A stretch of DNA of 64,000 nucleotides from positions 18,962 through 82,961 of the forward strand of contig NZ_JAEMED010000002.1 in NCBI RefSeq assembly GCF_016458205.1, read 5' to 3'. The notes under the pieces are model-generated. The model searched no databases. It worked only from the letters and a program-made list of their open reading frames with translations, and was not told where the DNA came from. The stretch is from Streptococcus sp. 121 (GTDB taxonomy: Bacteria; Bacillota; Bacilli; Lactobacillales; Streptococcaceae). Positions 43,632-51,457 of this stretch are shown one piece after another. A program made the position numbers and the translations under genes. Each line of letters opens with the position of its first letter. The stretch's first letter is position 1.

Positions 43632-45479
43632 TTATTCAGCCGCTGCTAGCTTCTTTTTCTTGTTGGCTTTTTCCCGCTCAGCTTTATTCAAAATTTGTTT
43701 GCGGAGGCGAATAGATTCTGGGGTAACTTCCATGTACTCATCATCATTGAGGAACTCCAAAGATTCTTCCAAAGTAAGGATCCGAGGAGTTTTGATGACA
43801 GAGGTTTGGTCCTTAGTAGCCGAACGGACGTTGGTCATCTGTTTAGCCTTGGTGATGTTCACAGTCAAGTCATTCTCACGTGAATTTTCCCCAATAATCA
43901 TACCTTCATAAACTTCTGTACCAGGATTTACAAAGATGGTTCCGCGTTCTTCAATGGACATGATAGAGTAGGTTGTTGCTTTCCCTGCATCGATGGAAAC
44001 TAGGGCACCACGGTGACGGCCGCCAATTTCACCAGCAATGGCAGGAAGGTATTGATCGAAGGTATGGTTCATGATTCCGTAACCACGAGTCATCGATAGG
44101 AATTCTGTTGAATAACCAATCAATCCACGGGCTGGGACCAAGAAGACTAAACGCGTTTGACCATTACCAGTCGCAATCATATCCAACATCTCACCTTTGC
44201 GCTCGGATAAGCTTTGGATAACAGAACCTTGGTATTCTTCCGGAGTATCAATTTGCACACGCTCGAATGGCTCCATTTTGACACCATCAATTTCCTTGAT
44301 GATAACCTCTGGGCGGGATACTTGCAATTCGTAACCTTCGCGGCGCATGGTTTCAATCAAGATAGACAAGTGCAATTCTCCACGACCTGACACAATCCAT
44401 TTATCAGGTGAATCTGTTGGATCAACACGAAGTGATACGTCTGTCTGCAATTCAGCCAAAAGGCGCTCTTCCACTTTACGTGAGGTAACCCATTTTCCTT
44501 CACGACCAGCAAATGGTGAATTGTTGACCAAGAAGGTCATTTGAAGAGTTGGCTCATCGATACGGAGGACTGGAAGAGGCTCAACTGCATCCACAGGTGT
44601 GATCGTCTCTCCAACGAAGATATCTTCCATACCAGATACAGCAATCAAATCACCAGCTTTGGCTTCCGTAATCTCACGACGTTCGAGTCCAAAGAAACCA
44701 AAGAGCTTAGTTACACGGAAGTTTTTAGTGGTTCCGTCCAATTTGGAAAGAGTAACCTGATCCCCGACCTTAATTTGGCCACGGAAAACACGACCAATTC
44801 CGATACGACCCACAAAATCGTTGTAGTCTAACAAGGAAACTTGAAATTGAAGGGGCTCTTCTGAATTATCAACCGGTGCCGGAATGTGGTCGATAATGGT
44901 ATCAAAGATTGGAGCCATGGTTTTTTCTTGATCGGCTGGATCATCTGACAAGGAAGACGTTCCATTGATGGCAGAAGCATAAACCACTGGAAATTCCAAT
45001 TGATCATCATCTGCACCTAGTTCGATAAAGAGTTCCAATACCTCATCCACAACCTCAGCTGGACGAGCTGAAGGTTTATCGATTTTATTCACCACCACAA
45101 TTGGTGTTAAATTTTGCTCAAGAGCTTTTTTCAAAACGAAACGGGTTTGCGGCATGGTTCCTTCATAGGCATCCACAACCAAAACAACACCATCGACCAT
45201 TTTCATGATCCGCTCAACTTCCCCACCAAAGTCCGCGTGACCTGGGGTATCCATGATATTGATACGCACACCATCATAAGCAACGGCGGTATTTTTAGCC
45301 AAGATAGTGATTCCACGCTCTTTTTCAAGATCGTTCGAATCCATCGCACGCTCAGACAATTCAGTCCGTGCATCCAAAGTTTCTGATTGTTTTAATAACT
45401 CATCCACCAGGGTTGTTTTCCCGTGGTCAACGTGGGCAATGATTGCGACGTTACGGATATCTTCTCTTAATGTTGACAT
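43632..45479 (-). CDS. typA: translational GTPase TypA/BipA
   Basis: 615 residues. G1 AHVDHGKTTL, G3 DTPGHADF, G4 NKID, followed by EF-G-like domains and the BipA-specific C-terminal domain (GRGELHLSILIETMRREGYELQ and ARGLIGYSTEFLSMTRGYGIM, each in pieces). Ribosome-bound GTPase needed in stress and cold. The Lys/Ala-rich tail (KANKKKKLAAAE) is streptococcal. Confidence 0.96.
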   Translation of the reverse strand: MSTLREDIRNVAIIAHVDHGKTTLVDELLKQSETLDARTELSERAMDSNDLEKERGITILAKNTAVAYDGVRINIMDTPGHADFGGEVERIMKMVDGVVLVVDAYEGTMPQTRFVLKKALEQNLTPIVVVNKIDKPSARPAEVVDEVLELFIELGADDDQLEFPVVYASAINGTSSLSDDPADQEKTMAPIFDTIIDHIPAPVDNSEEPLQFQVSLLDYNDFVGRIGIGRVFRGQIKVGDQVTLSKLDGTTKNFRVTKLFGFFGLERREITEAKAGDLIAVSGMEDIFVGETITPVDAVEPLPVLRIDEPTLQMTFLVNNSPFAGREGKWVTSRKVEERLLAELQTDVSLRVDPTDSPDKWIVSGRGELHLSILIETMRREGYELQVSRPEVIIKEIDGVKMEPFERVQIDTPEEYQGSVIQSLSERKGEMLDMIATGNGQTRLVFLVPARGLIGYSTEFLSMTRGYGIMNHTFDQYLPAIAGEIGGRHRGALVSIDAGKATTYSIMSIEERGTIFVNPGTEVYEGMIIGENSRENDLTVNITKAKQMTNVRSATKDQTSVIKTPRILTLEESLEFLNDDEYMEVTPESIRLRKQILNKAEREKANKKKKLAAAE

Positions 45480-45493
45480 GATTTCCTCAAATC

Positions 45494-45718
45494 TTTATAG
45501 TTTATACTCTTCAAAAATCTCTTTTAACCGTTGTCAGGTCAGACAGTCTGGCAGACCAACTTAGTTTCTAGTTGAAAAAACGAAGTTTTTGTCAACTTTG
45601 CCCTACCCTATTTGAAACTTTCTTTGAAGTTTCATTAGCAAGCTCAGAAACTCCTCCAGAGATTTCGACCTGTCTGCGGCTCACATCCTAGCTTAGACAT
45701 TGATTTCAATTGAGTATT
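45494..45718. repeat. BOX-like element
   Basis: Begins TATACTCTTCAAAAATCTC (boxA-like) and ends TTGATTTCAATTGAGTATTA (boxC-like), the outer motifs of pneumococcal BOX elements, with diverged hairpin middle (GTCAGACAGTCTGGCAGAC; GAAACTTTCTTTGAAGTTTC). It lies directly upstream of typA. Effect on typA expression not known. Confidence 0.65.
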
Positions 45719-45810
45719 ATCCAACACATTATACATGAAATAGAAATCAGTGACAAGCTATGCCAACCAAGAAAGGGTTTTCCTGGGTAATCCGCATTCA
45801 ATCGAGAATT

Positions 45811-45915
45811 CATACTCATTACATTTCAAAATCTGAATGTGTTAATCCTCTTCGCCGAACCCTCAGTTCTGTCTTCATCGGATTGCCTTTTCAGATTTCG
45901 AACTGTTTCGAGTAT
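45811..45915. repeat. dispersed repeat family C, copy 2
   Basis: 105-base short form of 30211-30420: CATTTCAAAATCTGAATGTG at the left, TTCGCCGA and GTCTTCATCGGATTG in the middle, TTCAGATTTCGAACTGTTTC at the right, with terminal inverted repeats. Confidence 0.65.
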
Positions 45916-45950
45916 CAATAACGGATGTAGTTCAATATGCTCCTAAAAAA

Positions 45951-46343
45951 GAGAGTGAGATAGAACGATTTTTACAAAATTGTTCGTTACAAGTCTTTGT
46001 TTCAAGTTGTAAGCTGAAACGGTTTCTCTCCAAACCGACCTCGCTCTGTTATTGTTAGGCTCGGGTTCAAACAGTCTCTTCCCTGACTGTTTGAATCCGA
46101 GCCCCCGCTCTAAAGGCAGGTTGAATGCCTTTAGAGTTTCTAAATGAAATGAACGAAGTTCATGTCAATGTTGATTCGGTTATTTTCGGAGGTCAAAGAG
46201 TCAGGAATTGACTCTTTGAGTATCTGGATAAGAGAACATGAAAAGTTCTCTCAATAAAAGCGAACGAAAGTGCCAATCAACCACTGCGTCAAAGTGAATT
46301 CACTAACTAAAATAGGATGGTTGAGACTTTTGTCCCAACCTCC
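45951..46343. repeat. 0.4-kb composite hairpin repeat D, copy 2 (inverted)
   Basis: Reverse complement of the repeat at 20111-20511, with scattered differences. The same hairpins are kept, including those in GAGAACATG / CATGTTCTC and CAAAGAGTCA. It ends just before the rhodanese gene and its GGGACAAAAGTC hairpin may serve as that gene's terminator. Region 45480-46345 contains no gene. Confidence 0.7.
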
Positions 46344-46345
46344 AA

Positions 46346-46729
46346 TTATGAATTCGAATTTTCTTTAATCTTACCATTCCAAGAATCAAGGCCTCCGGCC
46401 AATAAGTAGAGGTTGCGGTAACCCTGCTTGCGAAGATAAAAAATGGTATTGGTCACTGAAGGACCGCGGTTATTGTCATATAGCAATATAGGCTTGTTTT
46501 TAGACAAGGCTGCCAAGCTATCCTTGATCTGATTAGCAGGTATATTGCGTGCTCCAAGAATATGTTTTTCCCGAAAAGCGGCAGGCTCCCGCACATCAAT
46601 CACCTGTCCACCTCGAATCATAGAAGCAAACTCAGCATTTTCCACCAAAGTTGCTGCACGACGTAAGCGCCAATAGTTAAAGCCCATCCAACCTAAAAAT
46701 CCAAGCAATACGATTAAAAAACCAATCAT
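46346..46729 (-). CDS. membrane-anchored rhodanese-like protein
   Basis: 127 residues. One N-terminal membrane helix (IGFLIVLLGFLGWMGFNYW), then a rhodanese domain (GGQVIDVREPAAFREKHILGARNIP, in pieces, and LAGGLDSWNGKI). In the active-site loop YDNNRGPS the usual Cys is replaced by Asp, so sulfur transfer is unlikely; a binding or scaffold role is more plausible. Overlaps yqgQ by four bases. Confidence 0.85.
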   Translation of the reverse strand: MIGFLIVLLGFLGWMGFNYWRLRRAATLVENAEFASMIRGGQVIDVREPAAFREKHILGARNIPANQIKDSLAALSKNKPILLYDNNRGPSVTNTIFYLRKQGYRNLYLLAGGLDSWNGKIKENSNS

Positions 46730-46950
46730 TTTTCCTTCTTCTCCTTTTGTTCTAGATAAGCCAATTCTTCCTGATGTTCTTTTTTCAAAACCAACTGGGC
46801 TTGGATATAATCCAAACGGTCCATAATCCCAGCATCATAAAGGCGTTCCAACTCTATCTGTGCCAATTCAATATCATAGAGTCGCTTTCCCATATAAATC
46901 ACGAGGCCATAACCCTTTAAAAATTGCTGAACATCATAAAAATTTTTCAT
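46726..46950 (-). CDS. YqgQ family (DUF910) protein
   Basis: 74 residues, helical: FYDVQQFLKGYGLVIYMGKR, LYDIELAQIELERLYDAGIM and a charged Glu/Lys tail. A small three-helix family often next to glucokinase or rhodanese genes in Firmicutes; function unknown. First gene of the pair with the rhodanese. Confidence 0.85.
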   Translation of the reverse strand: MKNFYDVQQFLKGYGLVIYMGKRLYDIELAQIELERLYDAGIMDRLDYIQAQLVLKKEHQEELAYLEQKEKKEK

Positions 46951-47015
46951 AGGCTTAGTCTACTATAATTTAATCCCCCTCGCAAGATTTGCGGATACTT
47001 TTCGAATAAAGAGAT

Positions 47016-47672
47016 ATGACAGACCTACTCATCTTCTTTCTGGGAGCAAGCCTGGCTTCATTTTTGACAGCTTGGGCTGATCGCTACCCCCAATCAATCC
47101 TCTATCCGCCTAGCCATTGCATGACTTGCCGAATACCCTTGAAGTGGTGGGAGCTAATCCCCATCCTTTCTTTTGTATGTCTTTTCGGGAAGTGTCGCTA
47201 CTGCCTCGCCTCCATTCCCCTAGCCAGTCTAGCCAATGAGATTCAGGGAGGATTAATCGCCTATGCTTACAACCAAGGCTGGCTGACCCCTTCCTGGACA
47301 CTCTTTCTCTTTATGAGCCTCATGCTCAGCCACTTCGATCGCAAATCCACTTCCTTCCCTCTCTGCTTCTGGCTGATTCCCCATTGTATCTTAACCCTCC
47401 TGCAAGGCCTCCAAATTTCTCCCTATTTTCTCGTAATCATGCTGGTTTTCGCCATTTTTCCATTAGGAATGGGTGCTGGCGATTGGGCCTACCTCGCAAG
47501 TCTAAGTCTCTTCCTGCCCCTTACGGACTTGCTGCTTATTCTCCAACTTGCCACTTGCCTCGCCATAATCGATTTTTTAGGTAAAAAAGGAAAGGGAGTT
47601 TTGCCCTTTCTTCCCATTTTGCATACAGCTTTATTACTTGGTTGGGGTTGGCAACACTTGCCTTTTTTCTAA
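47016..47672 (+). CDS. type IV prepilin peptidase (ComC/PilD-like)
   Basis: 218 residues, about seven membrane helices. Zinc-type tetracysteine motif CMTC ... CRYC in the first loop, and the two catalytic aspartates in SHFDRKS and GAGDWAYL (the GxGD motif). Processes and methylates the ComGC-class pseudopilins of the competence pilus. The 3' end overlaps the convergent vanZ-like gene by 39 bases. Confidence 0.92.
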   Translation: MTDLLIFFLGASLASFLTAWADRYPQSILYPPSHCMTCRIPLKWWELIPILSFVCLFGKCRYCLASIPLASLANEIQGGLIAYAYNQGWLTPSWTLFLFMSLMLSHFDRKSTSFPLCFWLIPHCILTLLQGLQISPYFLVIMLVFAIFPLGMGAGDWAYLASLSLFLPLTDLLLILQLATCLAIIDFLGKKGKGVLPFLPILHTALLLGWGWQHLPFF

Positions 47673-48137
47673 CCAGAGATAGGTTCGGTAGGCTAGATAG
47701 GCTCCTAAAGTATTTGTCCACAAATCATCCATTTCAAAAACGCGGTTGAAATCCCACAAATAGTCCAGCAGCAATTGGCCAAGCTCTATCGATAAGGACA
47801 GGTAAAATCCTAACCATACAATCTTGTACAGAGTGCGAAAATTTGGTTGGAGTACTAAGATTCCTAAAAGTAAGGGATGGAGCAGGAAAATATTTAGGGC
47901 ATTTTGCAAGAGTATTTTCAGTAAATGCATGAAGCTGGTGGCTTGATTTAGATTCCAGAGGCTGTTTAGGGGAGTCAACAAGAAAGCCAGTCGTCCCCGA
48001 TAGAAAACACCAGGAGTTGGCAGGTCTGGATTCGGGATCTGCGGACTGAAACAAAAAAAGAGAATCAAAAAGGTGTAACCTACTGTCAGACCTATCCAAA
48101 ATGGACGTGACTGCAACCAAGAATAGACTCGCCTCAT
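47634..48137 (-). CDS. VanZ-like family membrane protein
   Basis: 167 residues with four to five membrane helices and the VanZ end motif (SLSIELGQLLLDYLWDFNRV then FEMDDLWTNTLGAYLAYR). VanZ of Enterococcus gives low-level teicoplanin resistance; chromosomal relatives have unknown roles. Overlaps the upstream YutD gene by four bases and the prepilin peptidase gene tail to tail. Confidence 0.82.
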   Translation of the reverse strand: MRRVYSWLQSRPFWIGLTVGYTFLILFFCFSPQIPNPDLPTPGVFYRGRLAFLLTPLNSLWNLNQATSFMHLLKILLQNALNIFLLHPLLLGILVLQPNFRTLYKIVWLGFYLSLSIELGQLLLDYLWDFNRVFEMDDLWTNTLGAYLAYRTYLWLEKRQVLPTPTK

Positions 48138-48631
48138 CCCCGCTCCTGTTTCTTGCGAATGGAGAAATTCCGGCTGACCGACGGTTTATAGGCAACTGTT
48201 TCTTTACGCCAGCCAACCCGTTTCTGCTTGCGGCCTTCTTTGTGCCTAGAATCTCGCTTACGTTTTTGATTTTTATTAGGATAGATTGGATGGGCATTTT
48301 CAAGTACAAAGTAGGCTGCCCCGAAACTACAGTACTCAAGAAGATACTCATCTAATCGCGAAATCTTAGACCAGGTATGCTCTGCTCGTTTATCCCGATA
48401 AAATCCTTTAAGGCGCAATTGCTCGTTGCTCCAATCACCCACGATATAGTCAAATTTTAAGAGCAGATTGGAAAATCGTTGACTAAAGCTCACTGGATCA
48501 AAAGCTTCACCATAATCTGTTAAAAGAGTAAAAATGACTTCCTCAGCCTCAATCCGATCCCCTTGCCGAGTAAATTGAGGACCAGGAAAGCGATTGTAAT
48601 TATAGAGTTCTGGATCAAAAAACTTACGCAT
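48134..48631 (-). CDS. YutD family protein
   Basis: 165 residues. The N-terminal 110 residues follow the YutD pattern (LYNYNRFPGP, TDYGEAFDPVSFSQRFS, FDYIVGDWSNEQLRLKGFY, YLLEYCSFGAAYFVL). A 50-residue Lys/Arg-rich tail follows, perhaps nucleic-acid binding. Function unknown. Lies 11 bases after the SepM-type protease gene. Confidence 0.82.
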   Translation of the reverse strand: MRKFFDPELYNYNRFPGPQFTRQGDRIEAEEVIFTLLTDYGEAFDPVSFSQRFSNLLLKFDYIVGDWSNEQLRLKGFYRDKRAEHTWSKISRLDEYLLEYCSFGAAYFVLENAHPIYPNKNQKRKRDSRHKEGRKQKRVGWRKETVAYKPSVSRNFSIRKKQERG

Positions 48632-48642
48632 AAGCTTCTCCT

Positions 48643-49698
48643 TTAGTCTTTCCTTTTGGTATCTTCTAAGTATTTAATGGCATCGTCTAAGGTTTTAACC
48701 GGTACAATCTTCATAGAAGTCCCCAATTCTTTAGCTGTTTCCTTGGCCTCCTCCGCATTGGATTTGGCTTTTGGATTCGCTTTTTTCTCTTCATCTGTTA
48801 AAGGATTATCTGGGACAAAGAAAATTTCTGCGCCTGCCTCATGGGCTGCAACCACTTTTTTATCTGCTCCGCCAATTTCGCCGACTTTACCATCTTCGCT
48901 AATGGTACCTGTCCCAGCAATAATCCGTCCATCACGTAAGTCTGGATCTGCGAGTTGAGTATAAATGGCCAAAGAGAACATGAGACCTGCACTAGGACCT
49001 CCAATCCCTTCAGTTGAAAATTCAATCGGGATGTCACTTTGAACCTCAGTTCGGTCAATCAATCCAATCCCGATTCCATTTTTCCCATTTTCCAGTTTGA
49101 TTATTTTCCCCTTTTCAGACCGATTTTCTCCCTGGTCTTCAAATTCTACGCTGATTTCATCACCAATTTTTAATTTGCCCACATAATCTATCAATTCTTG
49201 GGAACTTTTGAAAGTCTTACCATTAACACCGGTTACTGTATCACCAAGATGCAGAATATTTTTAAAAGTAGAATCCTCAGCTAAGCTCAAAACATAAACC
49301 CCTAAAAATTTCATCTCAATTTCTTTTTTGGCCTTGGTTAACCCCTGGTATTTGGCGAAATTTTGAGACGTTTGCATGTAAAATTGATTAATCCGCTGAT
49401 ACTCCTCATCACTAGCACCACCGGTCAAATCCGCTGCTGGAATAATATCTGTATGAGGCGTTAAACCGGCATACAGCATGAGGGGTAAGTTTGCTCGAAT
49501 AACCCCTATTGTCACAAACTGGTACTCGCCATCTGCCTGATCCTCTTCCTTATTAACCCGTAGAACAGAGCTAACAGCATCTGACCCACCTGGAACCTCG
49601 ATATAGTAAGGCAGCGGAATCCAGAAGGAAATAATCAATAATCCTAAAAGCACTACTGGCAGCAGCCAAAGTTTCCTACGTTTATTTTTCGTTTTCAT
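48643..49698 (-). CDS. SepM-type PDZ/Lon-like membrane protease
   Basis: 351 residues. N-terminal membrane helix (LWLLPVVLLGLLIISFWI), extracellular PDZ domain (LHLGDTVTGVNGKTFKSSQE) and C-terminal Lon-type S16 protease with Ser in GGPSAGLM and Lys in GGADKKVVAA, the Ser-Lys dyad. SepM in S. mutans trims the competence-stimulating peptide outside the cell. Whether this one does so here is not known. Overlaps coaD by 17 bases. Confidence 0.88.
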   Translation of the reverse strand: MKTKNKRRKLWLLPVVLLGLLIISFWIPLPYYIEVPGGSDAVSSVLRVNKEEDQADGEYQFVTIGVIRANLPLMLYAGLTPHTDIIPAADLTGGASDEEYQRINQFYMQTSQNFAKYQGLTKAKKEIEMKFLGVYVLSLAEDSTFKNILHLGDTVTGVNGKTFKSSQELIDYVGKLKIGDEISVEFEDQGENRSEKGKIIKLENGKNGIGIGLIDRTEVQSDIPIEFSTEGIGGPSAGLMFSLAIYTQLADPDLRDGRIIAGTGTISEDGKVGEIGGADKKVVAAHEAGAEIFFVPDNPLTDEEKKANPKAKSNAEEAKETAKELGTSMKIVPVKTLDDAIKYLEDTKRKD

Positions 49699-50176
49699 AT
49701 TTTTTCAACACCATTCCAAGCACCGGAGTCGGTACATATTCTGAAATATCTCGTCTAAAATGAATCAATTCCCGCATACGGCTGGAACTAATGGGAGCTA
49801 AATCTGGCTGGGCTATCAAATAAAGAGTCTCCAGCCCCTCTGTCAAACGACGATTGAAATAATCCATATTGGCTTCATAAGCAAAATCCTCCGAGTTTCG
49901 CAAACCTCGGAAGAGAACATCGATGTATAACTCCCGCGCAACATCCGCCAACAGCCGATCTTCAACAAGAATAATTTTTACATTGGGGACATTCACCAGA
50001 GACTCTTGAAGAATTTGAAACCTCTCTTCCATCGTAAAGAATCCTGACTTATTCGGGTTTGCAAAAATTCCCACATAGAGGATATCTACCAATACAGAAG
50101 CTCGTTCAATGATATTTACATGCCCATTTGTCAGGGGATCGAAAGAACCTGCATATAAGCCCTTATTGACTTTCAT
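49682..50176 (-). CDS. coaD: phosphopantetheine adenylyltransferase
   Basis: 164 residues. Nucleotidyltransferase motif [10 protein letters not shown] (TxGH) at 10-19 and the [10 protein letters not shown] region in the C-terminal part. Catalyses the fourth step of CoA synthesis. Overlaps rsmD by 14 bases, the usual rsmD-coaD pair. Confidence 0.96.
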   Translation of the reverse strand: MKVNKGLYAGSFDPLTNGHVNIIERASVLVDILYVGIFANPNKSGFFTMEERFQILQESLVNVPNVKIILVEDRLLADVARELYIDVLFRGLRNSEDFAYEANMDYFNRRLTEGLETLYLIAQPDLAPISSSRMRELIHFRRDISEYVPTPVLGMVLKKYENEK

Positions 50177-50705
50177 AAATGGTCACCTTTGAAATTCCGT
50201 AGACTTTCTCTTTCCACTTGTAATTCGTTCCTATGGAATCGGGTAAATCAACTCCCTTATCGGTTTCACAAACAATCAAGGCACCTGAAGCTAAAAGCTG
50301 CTTCTGCTCTAACTCTAAGACTGTCTGCACAATGGTTTCCTTGGCGTAGGGAGGGTCCAATAAGACTAAATCAAAGGGCTGATTCAACTGGGTCAAGGCA
50401 CGCTTAGCCTCCATTCTCATCAACTGAAAACGAGAAGTCTCCTTGGTCATCTCAATATTGGCCGCTACAACAGCCTGAGCACGACGATCTTTTTCAACAA
50501 GCACCGCCTGGTCCATCCCCCGTGAAATCGCCTCAATACCCAAAGAGCCTGAACCAGCATACAAATCCAATACATGACCCCCATCAAAATAGGGACCGAT
50601 CATACTGAAAATGGCCCCTTTTACCTTATCTGTTGTCGGCCGAGTTGTCTGCCCAGCCAGGGTCTTAAGTGGTCGCCCACCATACTTTCCTGCTACTACT
50701 CTCAT
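50163..50705 (-). CDS. rsmD: 16S rRNA (guanine966-N2)-methyltransferase
   Basis: 180 residues from ATG at 50705. SAM motif [15 protein letters not shown] and catalytic LLDPPYAK. A longer frame to 50750 is unlikely because the -10 TATAAT (50713-50718, with TTGTAA 18 bases before it) lies inside it. That places the transcript start at or one base before the ATG, so the mRNA is probably leaderless. Confidence 0.93.
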   Translation of the reverse strand: MRVVAGKYGGRPLKTLAGQTTRPTTDKVKGAIFSMIGPYFDGGHVLDLYAGSGSLGIEAISRGMDQAVLVEKDRRAQAVVAANIEMTKETSRFQLMRMEAKRALTQLNQPFDLVLLDPPYAKETIVQTVLELEQKQLLASGALIVCETDKGVDLPDSIGTNYKWKEKVYGISKVTIYESQ

Positions 50706-50776
50706 ACCTGTTATTATACTCCATTTTATCTGTTTTTTACAAGATTCCACATAACATAGACCATAAAATCACAAAA

Positions 50777-50806
50777 GGTCCTGTTCGATTGGTACTTGAA
50801 CAGGAC
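50777..50806 (-). terminator. terminator
   Basis: GGTCCTGTTC / GAACAGGACC ten-bp stem with an 11-base loop, followed on the minus strand by TTTT. It lies downstream of the 21-residue peptide gene. Confidence 0.75.
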
Positions 50807-50879
50807 CCTTGAATGAAGGTTTAGAAATTTTTTCCAATTTCAAATGGAAGCTTTAATAAATTTTTCGTCTGCTATTTAT

Positions 50880-50945
50880 TCAATTTTTTAATACCCAAGC
50901 GCCGACAAATCCAACGACAACTCCGGTTGTAAATGCGACTGTCAT
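50880..50945 (-). CDS. 21-residue hydrophobic peptide
   Basis: ATG at 50945 with a very strong RBS (GGGAGGAGG, eight bases before). The product is 21 residues: MTVAFTTGVVVGFVGAWVLK then N, one hydrophobic stretch with a Lys near the end and a TGA stop. It lies 20 bases after the truncated Rgg-type gene on the same strand, ahead of a terminator. It does not resemble the usual SHP or ComS pheromone precursors, which start with Lys-rich residues. It could be a membrane peptide, a toxin or a signal; undecided. Confidence 0.5.
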   Translation of the reverse strand: MTVAFTTGVVVGFVGAWVLKN

Positions 50946-50965
50946 CTCACGTTCCTCCTCCCATA

Positions 50966-51271
50966 TTAGTTTTCGATACTAAATTTAGTGGAGATTATTC
51001 CTTGAAAATCCCCCCCCCCCGACTTTTCATACATATTTTCATATATCGAAGTTTTTCGATTTTCCAGCTCTAGTACACGCGCAAATTCAAGCAAACTGAT
51101 CCCAACCGAAGCAAGCAATTGATCAAAATTGGACAGAGATACATTTTTCTTCCCCAATTCAAATTGACTCAGCAATTGAGGGCTGATGATATCTCCAGCA
51201 GCTTCTTTTAGACTCACTTTTCGTTCCTTTCGAATTTTACGAAAAGCTTTTCCATAACAACTCACACCCAT
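50966..51271 (-). CDS. truncated Rgg/MutR-type regulator with poly-G tract
   Basis: 101 residues against about 285 for a full Rgg protein. The N-terminal helix-turn-helix is intact (FRKIRKERKVSLKEAAGD, ISPQLLSQFELGKKNVSLS) and matches Rgg/RopB/MutR proteins, but the peptide-binding TPR domain is missing. An 11-base C run at 51010-51020 (G on the coding strand) encodes Gly-Gly-Gly at residues 85-87. Both other frames after the tract stop within 15 codons, so slippage changes only the tail. Likely a decayed regulator or a short DNA-binding variant. Confidence 0.65.
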   Translation of the reverse strand: MGVSCYGKAFRKIRKERKVSLKEAAGDIISPQLLSQFELGKKNVSLSNFDQLLASVGISLLEFARVLELENRKTSIYENMYEKSGGGDFQGIISTKFSIEN

Positions 51272-51457
51272 AAGCGACCCTACCTTGTAACTTTTATCAC
51301 ATATTTATTATACAAATTCTTGGCCAGAAATTCAATTCCCTCTTAGTTTCCATCCAAACTAGACTCTCATTTTTTTTACCAATTTTTAACCTCTAGTTAA
51401 CTAAACCTGATTTTCTTTTTTTATTTTCTTACAATAAATTAAAAAAAGGAGATTTTT

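Noticed and set aside
50966..51271. Phase-variable full-length Rgg regulator
   Set aside because: None of the three frames after the G tract stays open long enough to encode the missing domain, so slippage cannot restore it.
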